Of a stretch of DNA of 64,000 nucleotides, positions 27,918 to 39,062 are shown piece after piece (the first letter of the stretch is position 1; each line of letters starts with the position of its first letter). The stretch is from Rhodospirillaceae bacterium (GTDB lineage Bacteria > Pseudomonadota > Alphaproteobacteria > Rhodospirillales > Rhodospirillaceae). Both the position numbers and the translations under genes were made by a program. Below the pieces are notes generated by a model, which had not been told where the DNA came from, did not search any database, and saw nothing but the letters and a program-made list of their open reading frames with translations. The DNA lies in assembly GCA_040219235.1 (NCBI GenBank), contig JAVJSV010000012.1:682001-746000 (forward strand), given 5' to 3'.

Positions 27918-29441
27918 ATGACGTCGCAGCATTCTGACACGCGCTTTCCGGCGTCCAGTCCCACACGCCAACGTGTTGGGCTGGTGCTGGGCGGGGCCGC
28001 CTTTATTCTCTTTCTGCTGTTGCCACCACCTGAAGGCTTAAGTCCCGCCGGCTGGCGGGCCGCTGCTGTCGCCGCCTTGATGGCCCTGTGGTGGATTACC
28101 GAAGCCATCCCGGTTTATGCCACCGGCTTGTTGCCGCTGGCCCTGTTTCCGCTGCTGGGCGTGGTCGATATCGACACCGCCGCCGCACCCTATGCCAATC
28201 CGCTGATCTTTCTGTTCATGGGCGGCTTCATGATTGCCCTGGCCATGCAGCGCTGGGGTCTGCACACCCGCATCGCCTTGTCATTGCTGTCGTTCACCGG
28301 CACCCGCGCGCGCAATCTCATCGGCGGCTTTATGCTGGCGACGGCGTTGTTGTCCATGTGGGTCAGCAACACCGCCACCACCATGATGATGCTGCCCATC
28401 GCCATATCGGTGTTGGCGCTGCTGCATTCCGACGCGGGCGAAGAGAGCACGTTGCCCGGCTTTAACACGGCGTTGGTGTTGGCGATCGCCTATGCCGCCA
28501 ACATCGGTGGTTTGGCGACCCTCATCGGCACGCCCCCCAACGCGCTGCTGGCGGCTTATTTTGATCAGACCTACGGCGTCACGATTGGCTTCGCAGAATG
28601 GATGGCCGTCGGCTTGCCGCTCAGCATCGTCCTGTTGGTTTTGGCCTGGCTCCTGCTGACCCGTTTTCTCTATCCCATTCCCAACACCACCGTTGAAGGG
28701 GCGGAGGCGATTTTGGCCAAAGCCAAAGGCGCGCTCGGCCCCCTCAGTCGCGGCGAGTTGGTGGTCGCCATCGGCTTCGGCACGGCGGCATTTCTCTGGG
28801 TGTTCCGGCCTCTGCTCAGCGACCTCCTGCCGTGGCTGAAACTCAGTGATGCGGGCATCGCCATGACCGTGGCCCTGGCGTTGTTTTTGGTGCCCAGCGG
28901 GCAGACCACCACCAAGGGCGGCGCCGATGGCGTGCTCAACTGGGAGTGGGCCAGTAAGCTCCCCTGGGGCGTGTTGTTGCTGTTTGGTGGTGGCCTCAGT
29001 CTCGCCGCAGCAGCAGGGGAATCCGGTTTGTCCTTATGGATCGGCAACGGCATGGCCGCCTGGGGCGGGTTGCCGACGCTGGTCTTGCTGCTGGCTGTGG
29101 TCACGGTTGTGATCTTCCTCACCGAAGTGACCTCCAACACCGCCACCACGGCCACCCTGCTGCCGCTGCTGGCGGCCGCCGCCATTGCCATCGGCGAGAA
29201 TCCGTTGCTGCTGTGTATTCCGGCTGCCCTGGCCGCCAGTTGCGCGTTCATGTTGCCCCCGGCGACGCCGCCCAATGCCATCGTGTTCGGGTCCGGCCAC
29301 GTCACCATTCCGCAAATGGCCCGTGCCGGTATCTGGCTCAACATCGTCAGTATTTTTGTACTGGTGGCGGTGTCCTACCTGCTGGCCGCGCCGCTGTTTG
29401 ATATCATCCCAGGTGTGCTGCCGGACTGGGCCACGCCCTAA
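27918..29441 (+). CDS. SLC13/DASS family anion:sodium symporter
   Basis: A 507-residue membrane protein with about eleven to twelve hydrophobic segments. The two repeated SNT motifs that bind sodium and the carboxylate are in WVSNTATTMMMLPIA and EVTSNTATTATLLPLL. This family imports di- and tricarboxylates such as succinate or malate, or sulfate. I favour a C4-dicarboxylate because it follows pckA by 34 bases, but that is inference. The 3' end has a degraded relative 2.3 kb downstream. Confidence 0.88.
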   Translation: MTSQHSDTRFPASSPTRQRVGLVLGGAAFILFLLLPPPEGLSPAGWRAAAVAALMALWWITEAIPVYATGLLPLALFPLLGVVDIDTAAAPYANPLIFLFMGGFMIALAMQRWGLHTRIALSLLSFTGTRARNLIGGFMLATALLSMWVSNTATTMMMLPIAISVLALLHSDAGEESTLPGFNTALVLAIAYAANIGGLATLIGTPPNALLAAYFDQTYGVTIGFAEWMAVGLPLSIVLLVLAWLLLTRFLYPIPNTTVEGAEAILAKAKGALGPLSRGELVVAIGFGTAAFLWVFRPLLSDLLPWLKLSDAGIAMTVALALFLVPSGQTTTKGGADGVLNWEWASKLPWGVLLLFGGGLSLAAAAGESGLSLWIGNGMAAWGGLPTLVLLLAVVTVVIFLTEVTSNTATTATLLPLLAAAAIAIGENPLLLCIPAALAASCAFMLPPATPPNAIVFGSGHVTIPQMARAGIWLNIVSIFVLVAVSYLLAAPLFDIIPGVLPDWATP

Positions 29442-29466
29442 CGCACAGTACCAGCTAGCGGTATGA

Positions 29467-30345
29467 TTATTTTGGCAAAGCCGGAACTTTGAGCAGATCT
29501 GCCAACGCGGGATGCGGAAACTTTCGCCGCACAGTCACCGCGTAAAATGGTTCAAGAATGTTCAGGTCAAACGCCGCTGTGGCCAGCAGACCACTGGCAA
29601 TTTCATCGGCCAGCACAACGGCTGGGGCAATGGCCAGCCCCACATTCTCCCGCGCCAGCAGCCGGACCATCGCCATGTCATCCACATCTGCGGCAATCCG
29701 CGGCGCGACGCCCAATTGAGTCACCAGGTTCTGAAAACCGGTGCGGATGGCACTTTCCGTTGGCAGAATCAGGGGTTCATTTTCCAACAGGGCTTTCAGC
29801 GACGGATGAATGAGGCGTTCAGGTCTGCCGTGAAGGCCCACAATCTGCTCAGCTATTCTTTGGGCCGCAAAGTCCGACGTCGGATCAGCGTGCGGAAGTT
29901 CTGTTGTCAGAACCACGTCTAGCGCCAGCGATTTTAACTCACCCAACAGCAGTTTCGTGTTGCCGGATTTGAGCACGATGTCGCATTGGGTGTCCGTCAG
30001 AATAGGCCGGAGAAACCCCAGCTGGAAATTCCGCGATAAGGTCGACAACGCGCCCACCCGGAGCGGCGGCATGGCCGTACTGCTTTGCGCCAAGGTCGCC
30101 AACAGCTCTTCCCCGGCGCCAAAAATCTGATCCGCATGGTCGAGGGCAATCCGGCCAACTTCCGTCAGCGCCAGGGTCCGGCCTATACGGTCGAACAGTT
30201 GATGCCCCAGGCGCTCTTCCAGCTGACGAATCTGGATCGACAGCGCCGACTGCGACACATTCAAGCGCTGGGCCGCCCGTCCCAGATGGCCCTCCCGCGC
30301 GACCTCGCGGAAATAGCGCAGATGATGATAGTTCAGCGTATCCAT
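29467..30345 (-). CDS. LysR-family transcriptional regulator
   Basis: A 292-residue LysR protein with an N-terminal winged helix-turn-helix (LNYHHLRYFREVAREG, then RLNVSQSALSIQIRQLEERL) and a C-terminal effector-binding domain. The N-terminus resembles NhaR-type regulators. I chose ATG 30345; the upstream extension to 30387 runs through an operator-like palindrome. It is divergent from an SbtA-type permease gene 113 bases away, the classical layout of a LysR gene and its target. The inducer is unknown, though a metabolite of carbon limitation would fit. Confidence 0.9.
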   Translation of the reverse strand: MDTLNYHHLRYFREVAREGHLGRAAQRLNVSQSALSIQIRQLEERLGHQLFDRIGRTLALTEVGRIALDHADQIFGAGEELLATLAQSSTAMPPLRVGALSTLSRNFQLGFLRPILTDTQCDIVLKSGNTKLLLGELKSLALDVVLTTELPHADPTSDFAAQRIAEQIVGLHGRPERLIHPSLKALLENEPLILPTESAIRTGFQNLVTQLGVAPRIAADVDDMAMVRLLARENVGLAIAPAVVLADEIASGLLATAAFDLNILEPFYAVTVRRKFPHPALADLLKVPALPK

Positions 30346-30380
30346 TGTTCTCTTTACATTGTTCTTTTTAATAGAACAAT
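30344..30380. promoter_or_regulatory. Probable LysR operator with three half-sites
   Basis: A perfect 8-bp palindrome ATTGTTCT (30358-30365) and AGAACAAT (30373-30380) has a 7-base spacer, and its central T-N11-A core matches LysR operators. A further identical ATTGTTCT lies at 30344-30351 and overlaps the LysR start codon. The layout suggests autorepression and activation of the divergent permease gene. AT-rich DNA follows toward 30420 and could hold the permease promoter. Confidence 0.65.
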
Positions 30381-30458
30381 TAATCAATAAAGATATATTT
30401 TATTTTAGTATCGTGCCGCTGTACTTACCCTCCGCAGGCCAACAGGAGGACTCATGAC

Positions 30459-31622
30459 ATGGACATCATTTTCGAGATTGCGACCACAATGCTGGGTCAA
30501 TTGCAGAAACCCACGTTAGCTTTTCTTATCGGTGGGATGCTGCTGGCGGCGCTCGGCAGCAAGTTCGAGGTGCCAGAGCCCGTTTACAAATTCATTGTGA
30601 TTGTTCTGCTTCTGAAGGTCGGGCTCGGGGCCGGCATTTCTGTCCGTAACGCCGATCTGATGGCCTTGCTGGTGCCAGCACTCGGCGCGGCGGTTGTGGG
30701 CGTGGTGATTGTTTTTTTGGGCAGCAAAAGCATCGCCCGCTGGCGGGGTGTTTCACACGTTGATGGCCTGGCGACCGCCGGACTGTTTGGCGCTGTGTCG
30801 GCGTCGACGCTGGCGGCGGGCATGGCCATCCTCGACGATGAAGGCATTTTTTACGAAGGCTTTATTGGTGCGCTTTATCCGTTCATGGATATCGCGGCGT
30901 TGGTTACCGCCATCGTGTTGGCGAAACTCAGTGTCGCACGGCAGGCAAGCGTTGCTCACGCACACCAGGCAGAAAGCAACATACACGCTGATGGCTCTGC
31001 CGCGCTGACCATGACGCCGTCTGGCATGGGGCCATCTAACATGGACTCGTCCAGCATGGCACCAGGACCCAAGACGTCACGGTCGTCTCTTAAAGCGCAG
31101 GTACAAGTCAGCGGTGTTGATGGTGATCTGGTGCGCGGAATTCTTGTCGACACCTTTCGCAGCCCGGCCATTTCTGCCCTGCTGCTGGGGTTGGCCATCG
31201 GCATCCTGGGGCAACCGGACTCCGTCTACAAAAGCTTTTACGAGCCGCTGTTCCGGGGCTTGTTATCCATTCTCATGCTGATCATGGGCATGGAAGCCTG
31301 GGCGCGATTGTCAGAGCTTCGGAAGGTGGCGCACGCCTATATTCTGTATGGTCTAGCCGCGCCCTTTGTGCATGGCTTGCTGGGCTTCGGCGCGGGCATG
31401 ATTGCTCATGAACTCACAGGCTTCTCTGCCGGTGGCGTGGTTTTGCTGGCGGTGATGGCGAGCTCCAGTTCAGACATCTCAGGCCCGCCCACCATGCGCG
31501 GCGCAGTGCCAGAGGCCAACCCGTCGGCCTACGTTGGCACCTCAACCGGGCTGGGGACTCCCGTGGCGATCCTGAGTATTCCGCTGTATGTGGCGCTGGC
31601 TCAAGCCCTGATCGGCGGATAA
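30459..31622 (+). CDS. sbtA: Sodium-dependent bicarbonate permease, SbtA family
   Basis: A 387-residue membrane protein. The opening motif QLQKPTLAFLIGGMLLAAL and the segment IVIVLLLKVGLGAGISVR match SbtA. SbtA is a high-affinity Na+/HCO3- importer in cyanobacteria that also occurs in many proteobacteria. A hydrophilic loop of about 60 residues (roughly 165-225) is rich in Met, Ser and Pro. GGAGG precedes the ATG at 30459. No SbtB (PII-like) partner gene is adjacent, so regulation by SbtB is not supported here. In this heterotroph it may supply bicarbonate for carboxylases. Confidence 0.88.
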   Translation: MDIIFEIATTMLGQLQKPTLAFLIGGMLLAALGSKFEVPEPVYKFIVIVLLLKVGLGAGISVRNADLMALLVPALGAAVVGVVIVFLGSKSIARWRGVSHVDGLATAGLFGAVSASTLAAGMAILDDEGIFYEGFIGALYPFMDIAALVTAIVLAKLSVARQASVAHAHQAESNIHADGSAALTMTPSGMGPSNMDSSSMAPGPKTSRSSLKAQVQVSGVDGDLVRGILVDTFRSPAISALLLGLAIGILGQPDSVYKSFYEPLFRGLLSILMLIMGMEAWARLSELRKVAHAYILYGLAAPFVHGLLGFGAGMIAHELTGFSAGGVVLLAVMASSSSDISGPPTMRGAVPEANPSAYVGTSTGLGTPVAILSIPLYVALAQALIGG

Positions 31623-31678
31623 GGCGTGGCCCTAAACGCTTGGGTCAGAGGCTCTAAGTTCGAAAACGCTTACTGCGG

Positions 31679-31765
31679 GGCGGTGTGTCCAACGTCATGT
31701 TGCGATGGGCCGCCCCGTTGTTTGATATTGTGCCCGGTATGTTGTCGGACTGGGCCACACAATAA
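31679..31765 (+). pseudogene. Relic of a DASS/SLC13 permease 3' end
   Basis: The frame ends with WAAPLFDIVPGMLSDWATQ and TAA at 31763-31765. This closely matches the C-terminus of the intact permease 2.3 kb upstream, LAAPLFDIIPGVLPDWATP. The upstream residues GVSN fit AVSY of the intact protein with three extra codons between. No longer permease frame remains before it, so it is a remnant of a second copy. It flanks the LysR-sbtA pair on the far side from the intact gene, in the same orientation. Confidence 0.75.
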
Positions 31766-31859
31766 CCGCGACTCCTTAAAGCCCGGTCTTTGATAAACCA
31801 CAGACCTCGTTTTTCGGGTAACATTCAGGTCTGGATTTATCTTCGGGAGCAGGTCGGGT

Positions 31860-32630
31860 ATGAGCGCAAAAGTCGATTTTGGAAAATCCGCAGACGACTA
31901 CCGTAAGCATCGCGCCGGCTTTCCACCCGAACTGATTGAGCGCCTGAAAGCCTTCGGGTTGGGCCTCCCGGCACAACAGGTTTTAGACCTCGGCACTGGC
32001 ACCGGCACGTTGGCCCGGCAGTTTGCCCTGGCGGGGTGCGAGGTCAAAGCCCTGGACATCTCCCAGGCGATGATGGCCCAGGCGCAAGCCCTCGACCGCG
32101 AAAGCGATGTGTCCGTCGCCTACCACGTTGGCCACGCAGAAGACCTTCCGTTTGGTGACGAAACGTTCGACCTGATCATTGCCGGACAATGTTGGCATTG
32201 GTTCAAGGGGGACGCGGCGGCGCAGTCCGCGCGGGCGCATCTCAAACCCACAGGCGCATTGGTCATCTGTCACTTCGATTGGATCCCGCTCGACGATAAT
32301 GTTGTCGCCGCAACGGAAGCGTTGATTTTAAAACACAATCCCGATTGGGCGTTTGCCAATGGCGTCGGCATGTATCCGGCGTGGCTGGCTGATGTTGCGC
32401 GCGCGGGGTTTAAACACCGCGAAACATTCTCCTTCGACCTTGATGTGCCCTACAGTCCCGATGACTGGGTGGGGCGCATCAGGGCGAGTGCAGGCGTTGG
32501 CGCCAGCCTACCGCCGGAGAAGGTGAAGACTTTTGATGCCGAGCTTAGACACGTGCTGGCAGAGCGGTTTCCCGAAAAGGTCCTCGCCGTGCCCCACCGC
32601 GTCTGGAGCCTTGTTGCGCGACTGTCGTAA
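31860..32630 (+). CDS. Class I SAM-dependent methyltransferase (UbiE/Methyltransf_11 type)
   Basis: A 256-residue soluble methyltransferase. SAM-binding motif I is VLDLGTGTGTLARQFA, motif II has VKALDIS, and GHAEDLPFGDETFDLI is the post-motif typical of this superfamily. The substrate cannot be assigned. The ATG at 31860 follows a weak ribosome-binding site (GGGAGCAGG). It lies between the permease relic and a convergent gene and does not look like part of an operon. Confidence 0.85.
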   Translation: MSAKVDFGKSADDYRKHRAGFPPELIERLKAFGLGLPAQQVLDLGTGTGTLARQFALAGCEVKALDISQAMMAQAQALDRESDVSVAYHVGHAEDLPFGDETFDLIIAGQCWHWFKGDAAAQSARAHLKPTGALVICHFDWIPLDDNVVAATEALILKHNPDWAFANGVGMYPAWLADVARAGFKHRETFSFDLDVPYSPDDWVGRIRASAGVGASLPPEKVKTFDAELRHVLAERFPEKVLAVPHRVWSLVARLS

Positions 32631-32671
32631 TGTCTTTTATGTATGTGGAGTCGACGACTCAGTCGGCCCCT

Positions 32672-33031
32672 CTAACTCTTATCAATGTTCGGCTCCGGGG
32701 ATCCGAAGTCGCGCGCCGCATTGGTGTTGCGCGCCATCACGCTGTACACCCGGTCGACCATGGCTTTGCGCTCGGCCGCCCAGGTGGCTTTTTCCTCTTC
32801 GGTCGGCTCATATTGCTCAATCATCTCGGTGGTGACCTTGCCGTGTTTGGTGAGCAGGGTTTCCATAATTTTCACCCGCTGCTGGCCGGTCCACATTTCA
32901 CCGCCCAGGGCGATCACCATATGAATCAGGTTGTCGATATGCGGATGCCCCAACAGCACCATGTTGTCGGAATCGTGTTTGATGAAGTCCGTTTCCGCAC
33001 CCAGGCGTTCGCCGTTATTTGAATCTGCCAT
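32672..33031 (-). CDS. Conserved-looking small protein of unknown function, partner of the Tat methyltransferase
   Basis: A 119-residue, highly charged soluble protein that I do not recognise. It has no signal peptide or membrane segment. A His/Asp-rich stretch (MVLLGHPHIDNLIHMVIAL, about residues 24-42) is followed by helical charged sequence with EEEKATWAAERKAM. A strong ribosome-binding site (GGAGG) precedes ATG 33031, and the gene starts 17 bases after the methyltransferase stop, so the two are co-transcribed and coding status is well supported. Its function may be linked to that enzyme. Confidence 0.7.
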   Translation of the reverse strand: MADSNNGERLGAETDFIKHDSDNMVLLGHPHIDNLIHMVIALGGEMWTGQQRVKIMETLLTKHGKVTTEMIEQYEPTEEEKATWAAERKAMVDRVYSVMARNTNAARDFGSPEPNIDKS

Positions 33032-33048
33032 GTTGTGTTCCTCCGCGC

Positions 33049-34263
33049 TTACGCTTTTGTGGCCATCAGGTTCGGTCGACCGCGACCAGACCCGGTGTTG
33101 TAGTTCATGGCGCTTGGGCCTTCTTTGTTGACCACCATGCCCGCGTTGGTCAGATCGGCGGCCAGGTCATAGTCCATGTGTTGCAGCGCCCAGGGCTCGC
33201 CATTCCAGCGGTGATCCCACCAGCGGCGGAACTTGCCGTAAGCATCTTTGGGCGGGGAGAACGAGGTGTAGAAATCCACCGGATAATACACCCCGCCGCC
33301 ACGCAGAATGCGCGACACTTCCTGCATGATCTTGGTGTTCACCTCATTGGGGATTTCATGCAGGATGATGTACGAGACAATCAAATCAAAGTGGCCGTCG
33401 GGGAAGCCCGTGTCTTCGGCCAGGGCCTGGCGGTAGTTCACATTCACGCCGCGGTCGACACCACGCATATGGGCGTAATGCACCATCGGCCCGCCGACAT
33501 CGATGCCCCACACTTCCGCGTCGGGGAAGCGTTGCTTTAACGCGCCGGTCATTTGGCCTGCACTGCACCCCAGTTCCAGAATGCGGCGCACTTTGCCGTC
33601 CTGTGGCAATGGCGCGGCAGCGGCTACACCCACCTGGTTTTCATCATTTTTGTTGTGACCCAGGAAGAAGTTGATCAGCCCATGCTCGTAAATGTACCCG
33701 GCCAGCGGATCACCCACATAGCCCCCAGGCTGAATGTGAATTTCGTGCTTGGCATACTCGGGAATATGCATGGTGGGGTTCAGCTCGAGACTGCCGGGCC
33801 CTAAACGCTCGGCGGCTTTGAGTTCTGAGAGATAGCGGTCCGGGTCGCGGTAAAACAGATCGCGCACGCCCGCCCAGGTCAGCTGCTGATTGCTCAACCA
33901 CACCCGCGCGCTGGCCATTACCGTGGGGTCGTTCTCGACCATGGCAATGACCTCATCCATGGGCAGTTCGTCGTAAGGGCCGTGGCCACGTTCCTCTAAC
34001 AGTTCCTTCACCCGGTCGCGGGCGGCCTGGGTCAATCCGCCGCGTCCGCCTTGGGCAAAGGCACGGATGTCGGTCAGAAATTCCTGATTGCTCTGCACGT
34101 CCAGGCTGGGCAGGCGGGGGTAAGATCCTTCACGCCCGCGCGGCGCATCAATGCTGAACCCGCCAGATTTAGCGGTTGCGGCTTTTGCGCGCGCCGGTGT
34201 GAGGGCTGCGGCGGCGGCGGTCATAACAGCGGCACCCCCGGTTAACAAGGTACGACGATCCAT
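33049..34263 (-). CDS. Tat-signal SAM-dependent methyltransferase-like protein
   Basis: A 404-residue protein from ATG 34263. The N-terminus MDRRTLLTGGAAVMTAAAAAL followed by ARAKA has the twin arginine, hydrophobic core and cleavage region of a Tat signal. The mature part has a class I methyltransferase domain (about 190-330) with motif I ILELGCSAGQMTGAL, motif II WGIDVGG and EDTGFPDGHFDLIVSY. Export of a folded methyltransferase is odd, because SAM is cytoplasmic. It may have another activity, or act on a co-exported substrate. The frame extends to 34332, but the Tat start is clear. Confidence 0.82.
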   Translation of the reverse strand: MDRRTLLTGGAAVMTAAAAALTPARAKAATAKSGGFSIDAPRGREGSYPRLPSLDVQSNQEFLTDIRAFAQGGRGGLTQAARDRVKELLEERGHGPYDELPMDEVIAMVENDPTVMASARVWLSNQQLTWAGVRDLFYRDPDRYLSELKAAERLGPGSLELNPTMHIPEYAKHEIHIQPGGYVGDPLAGYIYEHGLINFFLGHNKNDENQVGVAAAAPLPQDGKVRRILELGCSAGQMTGALKQRFPDAEVWGIDVGGPMVHYAHMRGVDRGVNVNYRQALAEDTGFPDGHFDLIVSYIILHEIPNEVNTKIMQEVSRILRGGGVYYPVDFYTSFSPPKDAYGKFRRWWDHRWNGEPWALQHMDYDLAADLTNAGMVVNKEGPSAMNYNTGSGRGRPNLMATKA

Positions 34264-34433
34264 GGTGTTTCTCTCCCTCATCGTTCGTGTGCAGATAGTC
34301 TTAAAACAATAACATGAGGGAAAGTCTGACATAAGACCCCGCCCGCCGCCAATTGTTATCGGCGATGATCTGCCTCTCTGTTCCCCTGCCGAAACGCCAA
34401 TTCTTCAGTCGTCATGTCCGGCGAGTGGGGGCA

Positions 34434-35966
34434 TCAGTTGCCCAACCGTTCCAGTTCCAGCTTTGCCCCTTGATATTCAATCAGGTCTGGCGAACCTGCG
34501 GTCACGGCCGCCTCAAAACTGCGGCGGGCGAGGTCCATCTGTTGATCGGCCAGGGCCAGTTGCCCCAGCACAAAATGGGTTTCGGTGAGGCGGGCGTTTG
34601 CGAGGTCTGCCTCACGCGCGGCTTCGCGCAGCACCACGTCGATGGTCACCTGACCTTCCAGGCCATCAATCAACGCCCCCGGCCAGACCGTGGGGTCGAG
34701 ACCTCGGGTCATCTCGCCCAACATGGTGGCGGCATCAGGTTGATTCGCCCGTTTGGCAGCCACAAAACGCCAGATCGCATCTGCTGGCCTGGGGGTGGTC
34801 AAGGCATCGAGATCGGTAAGAGCGGCGGCAAAATCACCCACCAGAACGTAGGTTTGCGCGCGACGGCGTTGCGCCAGAGTCAGGTCTGGCTCGCTGTCCA
34901 AAGCGACCGAAAAATCCTCAATCGCCTCACTGGGGCGTCCGAGGGCCAAACGGGCCAATCCCCGGTTGAGGCGGGTGTCTGCATCGGCGGGGAACCGTGT
35001 CAGCACGGCCGAGAAGTCATCGTCGGCCCCGGCGTATTTTTGTTGAGCAAAGCGGGCGCTGCCCCGGAACAGACTGACGCGTTCGTTGGTCTCTGCGCTT
35101 TCCAAGACAGCCGTAAAATCCGCCTCTGCCGCTGCCGGGGTGGTGTTAAACAGGTGCGCGACGCCGCGGGATTCTCGGGCTTCCAGATCGTCGGGCCGGG
35201 CGGCCAGCACCACATCATAATCAGCGATCGCGGCCTCGAAGTTTTTCAGCTGGCCGTGGGCGGCGGCGCGGATCATGCGGATTTCCAGGTTGTCCGGATT
35301 GGCCTCCAGCAAGGCACTGAACGCGGCGACCGCTTGGGCCGGTTGTCCGGACCGTAAGCGTGCCGTGCCCAACAGGCTGAGGCTTGCCCGGTCGGTTGGG
35401 TCCAGTTGAACCGCTTGCTCCAACTCGTCGATGGCGGCGCGGGCGTCCCCGTTGCGCAGGAAGGTCCGGCCCCGCACCCGGTAAGGGCCGGGGTCATCGG
35501 GTTTCAAGCGGCGCACTTCGCCCAGGTCCAGCATGGCCAGATCGGTTTCGCCGAGATCAAGCAAGATTTCCGCGCGCAACAAATAAGCGTCGGTTTGGCC
35601 CGGGTCGCCGCCAATCAGAATATCCAGGTCATCGAGGGCGGTGTCTGCCAGGCCCGAGAAAAACAACAGCCGGGCGCGGGTCAGCCGGGCCTGGGAGTCC
35701 AGTCCGCCCATCCGTTCGGCGGCGTCGAGATCCGCCAGCGCGCCGTCGAAATCGCGTGCGGCGCGGCGCAGGTCGGCCCTGGCCAGATACGCCCGGTTGC
35801 GCAGCGCCTCGGTCAGCGCCTCATCCGCAATGGCCGCGGTACAGGCGGTGAGACGTTCAGCAGGCGTTTTGGTCCCGGTAAAGCAATCCATGGGCGCTGC
35901 CGCGGCAGACCCAGAGGCGATGCCGAGACCCAGCGCACAGAGAAAGGAGAGAGACAGCCGTGACAT
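34434..35966 (-). CDS. Periplasmic tetratricopeptide repeat protein
   Basis: A protein of about 510 residues with an N-terminal signal peptide (MSRLSLSFLCALGLGIAS followed by an Ala-rich cleavage region). Nearly all the rest is TPR repeats, seen as recurring A-x-x-D-x-x-x-A-L-x-x-x-P patterns such as AIADYDVVLAARPDDLEA and AIEDFSVALDSEPDL. TPR arrays bind partner proteins, probably here in the periplasm. There is no catalytic domain and the partner is unknown. The start is ATG 35966 or the GTG one codon upstream. Confidence 0.83.
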   Translation of the reverse strand: MSRLSLSFLCALGLGIASGSAAAAPMDCFTGTKTPAERLTACTAAIADEALTEALRNRAYLARADLRRAARDFDGALADLDAAERMGGLDSQARLTRARLLFFSGLADTALDDLDILIGGDPGQTDAYLLRAEILLDLGETDLAMLDLGEVRRLKPDDPGPYRVRGRTFLRNGDARAAIDELEQAVQLDPTDRASLSLLGTARLRSGQPAQAVAAFSALLEANPDNLEIRMIRAAAHGQLKNFEAAIADYDVVLAARPDDLEARESRGVAHLFNTTPAAAEADFTAVLESAETNERVSLFRGSARFAQQKYAGADDDFSAVLTRFPADADTRLNRGLARLALGRPSEAIEDFSVALDSEPDLTLAQRRRAQTYVLVGDFAAALTDLDALTTPRPADAIWRFVAAKRANQPDAATMLGEMTRGLDPTVWPGALIDGLEGQVTIDVVLREAAREADLANARLTETHFVLGQLALADQQMDLARRSFEAAVTAGSPDLIEYQGAKLELERLGN

Positions 35967-36000
35967 CACTCACACATAAGCGACCTGTCTGGCATTTACC

Positions 36001-36040
36001 ATGGAGGAACATGGATGAGCATGGCCGAGCATGGACGAGC
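36001..36040. repeat. Four tandem 10-bp units upstream of the TPR gene
   Basis: The block reads ATGGAGGAAC, ATGGATGAGC, ATGGCCGAGC and ATGGACGAGC in succession, that is ATGGNNGARC four times. It lies 35 bases upstream of the TPR gene start, in its promoter region. A 10-base period would place the sites on one face of the helix. Confidence 0.6.
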
Positions 36041-36105
36041 GTTTAACCACGGCTTGGTGAACGTTAACCCCTCAAAAAAAACCGCAGAAATCTAACGTTT
36101 TTGGG

Positions 36106-36193
36106 CGTGCATGGGCTCGTTTCACTCACCCTTAAGTCCTTGAAAACAAAACAAAAGCATGGTCGTGCATGGGCTCGTTCCACGAGCGAGCCC
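36106..36193. repeat. Intergenic direct repeat with hairpin downstream of polA
   Basis: A 20-base sequence CGTGCATGGGCTCGTTYCAC occurs at 36106-36125 and 36164-36183 with one mismatch. The second copy forms a stem GGGCTCG (36171-36177) with CGAGCCC (36187-36193). It lies 65 bases past the polA stop and could be a 3'-end structure. No immediate T run follows on the minus strand. Confidence 0.5.
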
Positions 36194-36257
36194 TATTGTA
36201 AAAAATCTCGTCCCGAGGTCGAGCCCGTTTTTTCAGATGCTGATCCCTGTTTTGCGC

Positions 36258-39056
<2,799 letters not shown>

Positions 39057-39062
39057 TGCGGC

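Noticed and set aside
34353-35357. A 334-codon open frame on the plus strand in the TPR gene
   Set aside because: Antisense to a clear TPR repeat protein with a signal peptide; the repeat structure explains the long open frame.
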